Origin: Straminergon stramineum
Taxonomy: Eukaryota; Streptophyta; Bryopsida; Hypnales; Calliergonaceae
Length of the DNA stretch: 64,000 nt
NCBI GenBank assembly: GCA_963920665.1
Contig: OY987270.1
Coordinates: forward strand, 21,602,019 to 21,666,018
Direction of reading: 5' to 3'
Shown: in pieces, positions 24,481 to 35,579 of the stretch
Layout of the letters: each line of letters opens with the position of its first letter
Position numbering within the stretch: position 1 is the first letter of the stretch
Made by a program: the position numbers and the translations under genes
Notes under the pieces: generated by a model
The model's database searches: none
What the model was told of the DNA's origin: nothing
What the model saw: only the letters and a program-made list of their open reading frames with translations

Positions 24481-24822
24481 CGACCTGCCAAGGCCAAGGA
24501 GCCCTTCCGCAGGGAGAGACCCGCCTGGCAAGGGAGCCCCGCCAGGAAGGGGAGCCCCGGCCCCAGCAGCAGCCCCGCTTGGCAGGGGAGGCCCCCGGCT
24601 GGCAGGGAAGCCCCGGCCGCCTGCTGGCAAGAGCCCCCGGCTGGCAGGGAAGCCCCTGGCCGCCTGCTGGGAGGCCCCCGGCTGGCAGGGAAGCCCCGGC
24701 CGCCTGCCGGGAGGCCCCCGGCTGTAAGGGGAGGCCCCGTCCACAGGGGAGCCCCCTGCCTAGGAGCCCTACGAGGCTGCAGGCCGCAGGCCCCAGCAGG
24801 GGCCAGGGGAGGAATTAATCCC
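24481..24822 (+). repeat. GC-rich minisatellite, period about 42 bp
   Basis: Very GC-rich DNA in an AT-rich setting, built of about three to four units such as GGCCGCCTGCTGGGAGGCCC and CCGGCTGGCAGGGAAGCCCC. Proline/glycine-rich open frames on both strands are consequences of the repeat and are not annotated as genes. Confidence 0.75.
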
Positions 24823-25747
24823 CCCCCCTCTCAAGAAAATTTGAGTTTTTATTTTTATTTTTTTTCATTTTTGTTTAGGAATTAAGGTAGACTCAATCTA
24901 GGGAAAATAGAAGAGAGGAAGAATAGAGAGGTACAAAACCAAAATCAAAACCAAAACCAAACAAGTTTAAAGTAGAATTAAAATAGGTTAGCCATAGGAA
25001 TAGGTTGAGAAGGAAAACTATCATAGTTTGGAGAAAAATAGCAACCAACACTAATTTCACCACTCTTTCTCTCTTAAAAGTTGTAGCAAGTGCATAACAA
25101 GATTAGAAGTCACAAGCTCAAAGTTGCATGATAGAATGAAGGAGTACGAAAGCTTGAGTTTAGATAGAAATTAAATAGAAATTAAGAAAATCTTAAAGAA
25201 TCAATTAGAACCATAGAAAATAGGATAGATTAGAAAGTTGCCTTGAATTAGTGAAATCTTATCAAAAACCATATCCTTTCAAGTCAACTTGTAGAATAGA
25301 ATAAATAAGTTTAAATAGTGAGAAGGGATAGAAAAAAATTTCGTTAGTCATATTCCACCAACTTGTAATTAAAATCCACTCTTCAAGCTGTAAGCAAAAA
25401 AAATGGAAAATGAAGGAGAACTCAATGATCTATACAACAACGTGCCAAATAACTTCCAAAATGAGGTAAGTTATTAAATAATCTAAATTTTATTAATTTT
25501 CAAAGTAAGTCAATTAATACAATTTTAGTAGAAAAGCCCTATGTTGTTTAGGACTAATCTTTGTGAATTTGTTTGTTTCTAATAAGTTTTTTTTGAACTT
25601 GGGATTTAAGAAAGAGTCCATTGCTTGGAAGGCTCAATGGACAACGCTTAGACACCCGTTAGTAAATAAAATTAAGACAAAACAAAAAGAACCTGTTGTG
25701 GAAGTTGTTTACCATGGGTGGGTAAATAAACACTCACACATTGGGTA
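24823..25747. other. A-rich DNA of the large insertion
   Basis: No gene recognised. CAAAATCAAAACCAAAACCA-type simple repeats occur near 24,940. Confidence 0.35.
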
Positions 25748-26190
25748 GAAATTGAATTTGAAATCAAATCCAAAATAAATTGGATAAGTGCAAATCACCT
25801 ATTGACCCCTCATTGTTTTGACATTGCTTCAAAATTAAGAAAATTGTCCAATTGAATTAGTGTTCTTCTAATGTTGTTTTATTATATTGTTATTATTGTT
25901 TCAAATTTTCAGTATGATAATGCAACAATAAATACTTTGGTGATTTTGAATTTAAGAATTGTTTCAAAATCAATTAAATTGGCATTACATGAATACTAAA
26001 AGAGTAATTATTATCAATGAATATTACGTTAATGCTACCATGCATTCTTATTGTCGTGGACATTGTGTCATCATAACTTTAAATTTTATTTTTTTCAACA
26101 TTGTTTCAATATCTACATAGATGTTGATCATTGTTGCAATGTATATTATATCAACATATTTTCAATTTTTACTTCTAACAATATTGATTC
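25748..26190. repeat. Segmental duplication, copy B (distal part)
   Basis: Continues the match with copy A (about 4,490-4,925), for example CCCCTCATTGTTTTGACATT and GTGTTCTTCTAATGTTGTTT, after the 4.4 kb insertion. Confidence 0.7.
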
Positions 26191-28009
26191 AACTAAAATT
26201 TCCACTTGTTTACAAAAAAGTGGCCATTGTGTCCAAAATGTAGCACAACATACACTACTCTCAATATTTTTGATGCTTCTACTACTATGTATTTAGGTCA
26301 TTATGCTCTCTTCACTTGAGTCCTCTATAATCACATGGAATAGACCATGATAACTTTGCACATTTCAATATTCTTCTCAATCAATCCTCATCAAATTCAC
26401 AATAACACTCACAAGTGCTAAATCCAAAACTGAAAAGCATAAGAAGATGCACCTCACAATTCCAGGTAATTTTAAATTCACTTGTATTCTCTATCTTAAG
26501 TGCAACACTACTATACCATGGGTGTCTATGGAATGAATTTGAAGCTCGTACATATAGAGGTGACTTACTATGGCATCCTCCCAAACTTCCTAGAATTTGC
26601 TAGTGTTTTGGAAACTCCCAACACTTGCAAGTAAAAGGGATTCAAGTCAACTATATATAATTTAAGTTTATATTTGAAAAAATATTCAAAAGATATAATA
26701 TTAGAACATTGATAACTTCATTCATACTATTCATAAATGATTTGAAAATTAGTCATAAGCACTAAATTTACTTACTAGAGGCAATTGAATACCACTCTAC
26801 ATCTCAAAGCTCTAAAGAATATGCAACAAGTAGTTTGGAACCTCTAATTGATGATGAAAAAGTTGTTGCACCTTTTTTGCTAATTCAAGTGGCAACATCA
26901 AACCCTCTCTCCATTTGGATGTCATTGATAGTTGCTCCAGGTGTTTAAGAAACATCACATGCATCTTGGGTCAACCAAGATTTTTTAATGTTGACATTAG
27001 TCCCCCAAATCACAACTTTCCAAAAGAAAAAATGAAATAAGAATCAAACCTACACTCATTTAGAAGAATTGTGTAAACCTCATTTCACGGAATATCAATG
27101 CAATAACTTAAATTGTCAACATGAAATGGAATAGTAATGATAACTATCAACTTATATTGGAGACAATAATGTTATGCTAGATGGAAGTTCACAAACCTTA
27201 TCAAGGATTGTCTCTCTTTGAACTTATATGTTCTCAAATCCTTGAAGGTATTTGCCCATTGTCATCAACGACATTTCCAAGTATCTATTCATTTTGTTTT
27301 ATAATTTGAAGGAATGCATTTCTCTTGTTATTTGTTTTGCAAGTTTTTCTTATGAGGGCAATGTGCATGCATGTGTTCAAACAATTTGTGGAATATTTCT
27401 ATAGAAAATCAGATTGACAAATGCAAGGATCAATCTAAATGAATCATCGTATGCACTTTGATGGTGTTGAAAGCAAATCTTTACTAGTCACTCAAATTTG
27501 ATCCTTTCATCTCATTCACCACCTTCAAAAAAAAAATTTGATTCCAATATTTACATGTAGTTTGATAACATCATGGATCTAACATGTAACAAATATATAA
27601 TTAATATATTAATATACAATACACAATAACATAGGGGTGACTATAGAGAAATTTGAGTTCATGAAGTTGCTACTAACTTGTTCATTGTAGTTTCTATTTG
27701 AAGAAGACTTCCATCAATATACTTAGTGCTTCAACATGCTAGATAATACTATTTAATCCATAAAAAATGCAAAGACTTTGATGATGTTCAAGTCATAGAG
27801 TCCAATCAAACAAAACATGCGTTGACACTTGCATTACAACTCTATGCTCAAAACCTGCATAGTTACCATTTGATGTAAAGTAACCTCCTTTGCACTTCCT
27901 AGATTCTTGAAACTAGGATAGCAACACTTATAACAAATATGAATTAACATTAATCAAGTTGAGTAAGAGTGGTTGGTGGGACCATCTCTTAGATGATACA
28001 TTAGGAAAA
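26191..28009. other. AT-rich intergenic DNA
   Basis: No gene, RNA or clear transposon end recognised. Open frames at 26,051-26,296 and 26,381-26,603 (both strands) carry no domain. Confidence 0.4.
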
Positions 28010-28215
28010 TCTTTGGCACCCCTGCAGTGCAAGTACAATTTTTTTTTAAATTAATTCTTTTTGAAAAAAAATATTAAAATATAAAAGAAAAAAGTCAATC
28101 TGACATGGCTCTGATGTGGCACTACTAGTGCCACGTCAGATTCCAGATTTTAAAAAATAAATTTTTATTTTTTATTTTTTATTTTTTCCATAATTGCACC
28201 ACCAGGGTGCAGAAT
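28010..28215. mobile_element. Small foldback element, about 200 bp (probable MITE)
   Basis: Outer arms: GGCACCCCTGCAGTGCAA near 28,016 and its partial complement TTGCACCACCAGGGTGC near 28,190. At the centre is a perfect palindrome GTGGCACTACTAGTGCCAC inside a larger pair TCTGACATGG / CCACGTCAGA. The arms between are A/T tracts. Target duplication not resolved. Confidence 0.5.
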
Positions 28216-29890
28216 TCACAACCTTGCTTAGAGCTCAAAATTTTCCTAATGATATATCAACTAGCATTGTTAATATGCCAACATCACTCTACTATAAAGT
28301 GTCAATATGAATTGCTAGATATGGGTTCCATAATTTTGTATCACTACCATTGAAATTCCATAATGCACATTGCAAAACATATTAACAAGTACAAGGGCTA
28401 TAGACATGTGCAATAACTTATTATGAAGATGTGAGTTCACCTATACAAATCATGACTTCAATTACATTGGTTGCGTATTAATTTGTAAATAAATAAATAA
28501 AACATAATCTAAAGGCCTTGGATTTTATAGACTAAAAGTTGAATGTTTCACAAAATTCTATCAAAGTTTATCAAATTAACTCTACACGGTGTACAAACCA
28601 AGATTTTGATATTTTCATGGGCAATTCTCAATTTTTTGAAAAATATTTTAGCTATTTAGTTTTTTCTTTCTTCTAGTACCACATTCTACATTATAATTTT
28701 AAAAAAGATGAATACATATGTTAAGAAAAATAAATTCATGCATTCTTAACCTATTTTCCAACATATTGATTTCATGCACAAGTTATGAAAAATATGTTCT
28801 TTTTTCTAGAAATGTAGATAGACAAAACTTCACTATTGAGAGGGGCTAAACAAACCTACTTAGGAAGTTTAGGCACATTAAACTTGGAATGGATGCAGAT
28901 TTTCACTATGAAATTTTGGGAAAGTGTACTTGAACAATTTAGGTAAAAGATCCTATGATTGGATTTGTCAAAGAATAAATTGAACAGAACAACAATTGAC
29001 CTGGATAGGATAAACTTGGTAAACTTTTAGGGGCAATTTAGGTTCTGTTGGGATTTATCCGTGTTCATTTCAAACTCCTTTCAACTTGACTTACTTCTAT
29101 AGTCTTCATTCCATTGGTGGTGGTCTGAACATTGATTCATTACAATCCGAGTATTCAATGTGCAAATCAGTGCATGTTGTGTGTGAAACTATCAATTACA
29201 AGTAATTTGGGCAGCGAAACTTGTCATTCATGTGCAGTGAGGAAAATATTCAAATTCTTCTCATGCACATGATTGTCTGTCTGTTTTCTGAGAGATGTCC
29301 ATGATTAAGAACTTCTGAATCACCTCTTTTAGTTCATATTTGGTAGTACAGAATAGCATATTATGTACTACAATTTAGCTTCAAATCTAAGATATGTCTT
29401 ATCAGTAGTGAGAACTTTCAACTGTTCCAAGTCATATTCAAATCATAGTTCACAAATAACTCTAAGTGATAGGAAGATGTGACTCTGGTGATGCTTTTTT
29501 TCACTATGGATTCTCAAATCTCAATTGTTTTCATTTACAACTCCAAAGGAATATGTGTTTAGGGGCATTTAATATATATTTATTTTTTTGAAGGTTAAAT
29601 TGAATGTAATCCTTTGAAGAAGGTACAAAAACAAGTGCAAAATTCACTATTGAAGGAGCAAGCCCCTCCTTCAGTTAGGCTAGCAAGGAATTTTAAAATA
29701 GATTATCAAATTATAAAAGAGATAAATATAGGCAATAATCAGCATATTGCATCAAATCACCTCTTTTCATTTTGCTTCACTAATTCTCCTTGTACTCAAC
29801 TTTAGCTAAAAATGACTTACAATAGAAATCAAATCTTAAGAACATTTCAATTATATCCAAGACATGCCACTATCACAATGGTATAAATTT
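28216..29890. other. AT-rich intergenic DNA
   Basis: Nothing recognised. The open frame at 29,614-29,805 shows no domain. Confidence 0.4.
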
Positions 29891-29899
29891 ATCTAGCTA

Positions 29900-30790
29900 T
29901 AAACCCTTGAAGGACCAAGGCCTTTCTTAGCCAAAAGACACACACTCTCTACACTACCATTTCTATTGCAATGAGTAAAAAAATTTGAAAATTGTTTTTT
30001 TTGCACATCTAACCATAAGATCTTACACCTAACTAGTATGAAAATGTGAAGAATAAATTTCAAAATTTTTGAATGCATAAATTGCAAGATATTTGCTTTT
30101 TAAGAGAAAAAAATAAGTTTTTTTTGCAAGTTGTAGGACTAGATTATTTGACTTTGAACCTTCTTAACTTAAATTTTTGGCACTACAAAGTTTTGAGGTT
30201 TAAATCTTTATGGTGGGGAATTTGGTTGAGACTTGAGAGTCCAGGAAAAAAAATTCAAGATTTAAAAAAAAATTTCATCTTTAAAAAATTGTTAAATAGA
30301 AGTAGGTATGGGATAGAAGGAAAATATAAATTATTAATATCTCTATGATGAAATTAAAATGCACTAATCCCAATGGCGAGATTGTTCTATCAAGCAAACT
30401 AAAGTACTAAACCATGTAGAATTTTTTTTTTAATTGTAAAAATTGCATTCAGAAATGAATCCTACAAGGGATTTTTTCAAGAAGATGCTCAGATTGCTCC
30501 AAAACAAGATTGTTGATAACTTTTACATCACTTATCCAAATGAAATGAATGAAATCTTCCACATAGAAAAAAAATTTGAATCGAAGAGAAATTAAAAAAG
30601 AAGTTTAATTAAATTCTTTTTTTACTGCCCGTTCTCTCCAATTTCAAGCATAACTTTTGTTTTTGGGCATAACTTTTGTTCCCAGACATCAATTGAAAAA
30701 ATAATTATATTCCCATGAAGATAATCAGTTTTCTATCTTTAAAAAAAGTTTCAAAAAATCAAAATCAAAACTAGGAGAGACTATAGGTAG
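29900..30790 (+). mobile_element. Degenerate TTAA element, family 1
   Basis: The left end near 29,901 reads AAACCCTTGAAGG, and the interior keeps the family block (ACCATAAGATCTTACACCTA, then TTTCAAAATTTTTGAATGC and ATTGCAAGATAT). Termini are too mutated to fix the boundaries. Confidence 0.5.
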
Positions 30791-31056
30791 TTAAACTAGG
30801 AGAGGCTAATGAGAATGAAGCAAGTGTCCATCAAAGTTTCAAAGCCGATGTGTGTCATCAAAGGAATGCATACAACTCATTAGAGAAGAAATTAATCACT
30901 ATTGAAACTCAACAATGATTCCAAAAAACCCCAAAAAGGCCACCCTAGCATTGATTCTTTGAATGTTATAGGTGCCTCACACCCACCTTCTTGAGAGGTA
31001 TTTTGTCTACATGTCATATTATTGAGATGAATTGGTACTTCAAGTGTTATACTTAA

Positions 31057-31230
31057 CCCCTTAAATCCTTGACAAAGTCTCCTCAAAAGTACTTTACAAC
31101 TACCCATCCTAGTGTAAAGAGTGGAAGATAGAAATAAAATTGTTATTTTTGTTTCTAACCATAAGATCTTAATCTTCACTATGAGAACCATATGCTCACA
31201 TATTTTCAAAACATTTGACCATATATATTT
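31057..31230 (+). mobile_element. TTAA element fragment, family 1 (left end)
   Basis: TTAA at 31,053-31,056 is followed by CCCCTTAAATCCTTGAC, and the interior keeps ACCATAAGATCTTAATCTTC. Only the first ~170 bp are recognisable. Confidence 0.5.
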
Positions 31231-31779
31231 AAATATTATTATTATAATTCTTTAAACTAATGAAGTAGAATTTCATTGTAAGGGCAAAGTACAAGACCAC
31301 CAGCCACAAGATCACATTGTTTGAAGTGACATTAGACTATGTGAGTTTTTTTATGCTTCCCTACACTAAGAGTATCAATAGACTTTGAATTTCTCCAATT
31401 TTTTGAAGTAGAAGAGGAGTGAAATATTTTCGAAAAAATTGTGCATGGTCTGATGATTCAAAAAGTGACAAAATCACATTTTAATTTTTATAAATTGAAA
31501 AAACAAATGGTCAAACCAAAGGTTCATTCATCTTCTTGAAGTGGAAAAAATAAAATGAGGAAAAAAAATCAAAGCCTCTCATTTTTATGTGGAAATGAAG
31601 AATTTTATTTTGCATCCTACCCAAAAACTTTGACTCCTCTTGGAGTGAAATGTTTGCATTATGGAAGGTTATCTTTTTTGTAAATCTCAAAATAAAATCA
31701 TGTTGTTTACTTGCATAAAAAAATCTCACATTTGATTTCAATTTTTTTGAGTTGCTCGTCCATTTAGAAAAAATCATTT

Positions 31780-32480
31780 TTTTCAAAAACTAAAATTTTG
31801 AAATTGGTTTTCTAGAGTTATATGTGCTTGGAAAGCTATGAATCATTCTATTTTGATTAGTGAGTCAAAACTCAAAAGTTATGAGGATTTTTTTGTTTAC
31901 GGGCACTTATGGATTCTCTACTCTAAAATAAACTTCAAAGTCCTTTATCTTACTCAATTTTCAAGATTTTTGGAAAAATAGAAAATTATAGGATGTAGAT
32001 TGTTTATTACAACATTGCAAGCATTGGGATTGGCATTTGTCAATTCTATAATTAATTTTTTAGCAATTTAGTATTTTGAATCATTCTCTACCACTATCTA
32101 CTTACTATTTTTTTCCTATATGTTTTACAATTCCAAATGATCTAAAATTTTTTAAGCATGTGGGCATTTTGTCTAGGAAAACTAATCCAAAGAAGCACCA
32201 CCATTTTGGAATTTTTTTAATAAAAAAGTGGGCTTGTGAAGTGGAGCTACCTTGTTTTTCATAGGGCCAAAAAAATAATTTCAGTGAATTTGAATGCTTA
32301 TATCTTGCAATCCATGATGTGGAAATTTTTGAAATTTTTACCACATGTTCTCAAGTCATCATACTACAAGATCCAACAGTTACAAGTGTCAACAAAAATT
32401 TCAAAAAATTTGTACAATTGTACTAAAAATGGCAATTTGGGGGCATTTTTGGTGAGAACATAGTCATGGAACTTTAGAGG
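31780..32480 (-). mobile_element. TTAA element, family 1, truncated, reverse orientation
   Basis: The right end reads GAACATAGTCATGGAACTTTAG-like sequence and ends in AGAGG followed by TTAA at 32,481-32,484. Reverse-complement matches to 48,350-49,275 run back to about 31,780, where the match stops, so roughly 220 bp of the distal end are missing. Confidence 0.65.
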
Positions 32481-32484
32481 TTAA

Positions 32485-34186
32485 TTAGAGTTAATCGTAA
32501 AGTTTATCTTGTGTTTACATATGGATATCACAAGAAGATTTAACTAAGAATAAGGTAGGAGGTCCATAAAGTGTCCATCTAAGAGTTGAAACTGAATTTT
32601 GGGGAGGTGAAACTTCTTGAAATATTTTTCAGTAAATTTTTCTTGAAAGACAAGAGGAATTGACATCTAACCCAAGTCATTTCATATTTTTTGGAGCTTT
32701 GTAGAATTACTTATGAATTTTTGAAGTCGAAATGGCATAGGGCTCTAAAACCGTCCACCTCCTCAAATGAACACAGTTGGTACATCCATGTAAAGATGAA
32801 AGTATCCCATGTACAAATAGTGTACATTTGACAGGTGGGTGGTTCAAAATGCCCTAATGGAGTTCGAGCCTCCTACCTTAGTACAAAAGAAACCCAGCAC
32901 CAAACTCAATCAGACCCGAGTTTTGATGCTCCAAGAAGTTGTTTCGTCCTGTGTTTTTCGCAAACTGTGGCACCTGGTCCCGCAATGCACATTTGCACAC
33001 TCTTTACAATTAACTCTAATATCCACTTCCTATACAGCAATTAAAGATGGTGTAGTTCTGTTGCTCTTGACTTGGAAGCACCACTGAACCAGGGACAGGG
33101 AGATTCTCTGAGATATTAGCGACACTATAACGTCCCCAGAATGATCAATATTATTTACATAATCATTGCCAGTGTGCTTGACGTTGTTAGCAGGTTCCTT
33201 TTCTTTTTCTTTCTTTCTTTTTTATTTATTTTTATTTATTATTTATTTTTAACAAATGGAAATCCATTGCAAAACCTCAGAATATCCTTTTCGTTACTGA
33301 TCTGATAAACTACTGTTACTGATCTGATAAACTACAGTAATGTACTGTTCTGGTCATGGTACCTGTAATAAGTAACTATTCGATGCATATGCTCTAACGA
33401 CCACTGGAAGCTGAGTCTGTCCCAGAAGGAGGGACTTCTTCAACCAAGTAAGTTACTGTCCCAAAAGGAGGGACTTCCTACTTTATGTACTTCGTAACCA
33501 CAGGAAGTAGAAGTTTTATCGACTTCCAAAACAAAATATTCTTTAAATGTGTACCACACGCCCCACACCCCAAAGAAGAAGATAGATAAGGATCAGGCTA
33601 TCATAAATGATCTCTTTTTCTTTTTTTTCACCCCTTTCTCTTGCGTTCAATATTAGATATGAAAATGATCCACAGTAGAAATTGAAACCTTGGAATAAAC
33701 CAAGATGATCGAGGCACCATTAGAAAGGTGGAGACTTATATCGAGCTATAGGCAGCTAGATCATGTACAGTACAGTTGATATTCAATCCTCTAAGTGGCG
33801 CGGGGCTTATGGTCATTTAACATTCATTAGCTAGATGAACCGGAATCTTCTACTTGATGGTGGTGAATCAAGGGCATAATTTAGTTGTTCCCATGAATGA
33901 TTCTATTTCTACTGTAGATCATCTTTAATTACAATTGAACACAAGGAGTGATTTGATGGAGTCCACAGTTTATTGTGTCTCTGTTATGGCCCAATTTGTG
34001 TTTCTTCTCCTTTTTTTTTCTAGTTTTCTTCCCCACTATAGCGTTTTGGACCTAGTCATTCGTGTTATGGTCTCCTCAGCTTGTCGACATAACAAATACG
34101 ACGCTGAACATGTGTTTTGAAGCAGTAATGTACCAGACTATACTTGCACTCACTCACATTACACAAGAAATGAAACTGGCGAACAC
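32485..34186. other. Intergenic DNA 5' of the TNL gene
   Basis: Less AT-rich than the left part of the window. It holds short direct duplications: TTACTGATCTGATAAACTAC twice near 33,295-33,335, and CCCA(A/G)AAGGAGGGACTTC twice near 33,420 and 33,455. A T/C-rich microsatellite lies at about 33,200-33,250. No gene recognised; open frames at 32,835-33,087 and 33,935-34,120 lack domains. Confidence 0.4.
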
Positions 34187-34190
34187 TTAA

Positions 34191-34412
34191 CCCTTAAACG
34201 TCGACACGGACGTTTTGTGTCCGATGGATGACAAGGAATTCTCCTGTATAGGACAGAACTGCAACTATTCATCCTCGGAATTAGGGGTGGAAAGGGAGGA
34301 TCTTCTACTGTAGTTTGACCTCCAATGGTTATTTTTGTTTTTTCAAAAGTAGATGATGTCACACGGTTCCAAAAGTCATGATTTCCACGGTCACTAGTCC
34401 GTCCTTTAAGGG
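34191..34412 (+). mobile_element. TTAA-flanked MITE, 222 bp family, in TNL upstream region
   Basis: TTAA lies at 34,187-34,190 and 34,413-34,416, with termini CCCTTAAACG and CGTCCTTTAAGGG. This is the best preserved member of its family. It ends about 550 bp before the TNL start codon. Confidence 0.85.
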
Positions 34413-34965
34413 TTAAGTGTGAGAAGGGAAGACTGGATATGAGATGGATGAAAATGAGATGGGAATAACAAAAAGTGAGGTGGGAATAACAACGCCCCAT
34501 AAAAATTGTCAACTTGCTTATTGGTACAGACTTTCCTCCGGCAGACTAACTCAGCAAAAGTATAATCCTCCGAATTCAAGCTGAAGAGACCACCTCAAGC
34601 TAGTACTGCACGTCGACATCACTCTAATGAATCTGCTCTACAATCTCACCAAGTCCTCAATTCTTCTCATGCTAGGGCTCAACAAGGTTTCATGCTTGAT
34701 AACACAAGTCTTGTGATGCCTGTTTAACATCATTGAGATACATTTGTGCCCTCCATGTGTGGCACACCATCTTGGCTATATGCATTACATGTATTGGCAG
34801 TAACATTTGGTAACATAAAATTTGGCACTTTTGTGCAAAACTTTCTAGATGCAAACTCGAAGTGCAATTTAAGAGTCTTGATAACTCACATAAAAGCTCA
34901 GTTCTCAATTCTCACTGGTTTAAGGTTGTGTAGGCCCAGTGAATGCATGAAAGGGCTAGTGAACA

Positions 34966-35579
34966 ATGTCGCTAACGATCTCAGGCGTGTGGTTGATAAT
35001 ATTATGCATAGTTTTTAACTGGTTGTTCGAGAGAGTCTCGGTCCATCGCAGGAATCATGTCAACGTCGACAATAAACTACCGTCGGTAGACGCGAACAAG
35101 AAGAAAGACACGGTGGTCAAAGCAGGCTCACCGAAGTTGCACAAATACGACGTCTTCATAAACCACCGGGGACCAGATGTAAAACTGACGTTTGCTACGC
35201 ACTTAGAAGAGGCTCTGTGCAACGCGGGATTCCACCCCTTTCTCGACGCGAAGTCTGTCGCGCAAGGGCGCCATGTGTTCAACTCGATTGACGAAGCGCT
35301 CGGCGATGCCTGTGTGCATGTGGCTATCTTTTCGCGGCGGTACGCGGAGTCAAAATACTGCCTTCAGGAGCTCTGGGACATGCTGCAGACGCAGAAGGTG
35401 ATCCTACCTGTGTTTTATGATGTCCAGCCCAAGGACCTGAAGGATGTTGACCGAGGGCCTTATGCCCCAGCGTTCCAGAAACACCGGAGGTGTAGGAAGG
35501 TCGAGGAGACGAAGCAGTGGAGGCAGGCACTCCGGGAGATTGCTGACCGCCGAGGTTTCACCAAAGATGAGTTTGCTGG
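34966..35579 (+). CDS. TNL exon 1: N-terminal hydrophobic segment and TIR domain
   Basis: Residues 6-21 (SGVWLIILCIVFNWLF) form a likely signal anchor, followed by a basic, charged linker. The TIR starts at about 60 with KYDVFINHRGPDVK and continues through PFLDAK (box 2), VHVAIFSRRYAESKYCLQEL and VILPVFYDV. Glu135 in the CLQEL motif is the residue that is catalytic for NADase activity in plant TIRs. The donor is GTGAGT at 35,580, leaving phase 2. Confidence 0.9.

Larger units (their letters stand above)
21321..25747. mobile_element. Large insertion of about 4.4 kb in copy B, type unresolved
   Basis: Copy A is continuous here. In copy B the stretch is bounded by two similar flanks, TAGAAATTGAATGTGAAAT at about 21,293 and TAGAAATTGAATTTGAAAT at about 25,744, each followed by CAAATCC. 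That is a direct duplication of roughly 26 bp, longer than an LTR-element target duplication. Inside are a 388-bp tandem duplication, a TATA-like motif, a GC-rich minisatellite and A-rich DNA. No gag, pol or transposase is recognised, so it may be a composite of several insertions. Confidence 0.5.

Noticed and set aside
24412..24818. Proline/glycine-rich open frames on both strands
   Set aside because: Product of the 42-bp GC-rich minisatellite.
32835..32900. tRNA-like B-box (GAGTTCGAGCCTCC)
   Set aside because: No cloverleaf or matching A box can be drawn; not called as tRNA or SINE.
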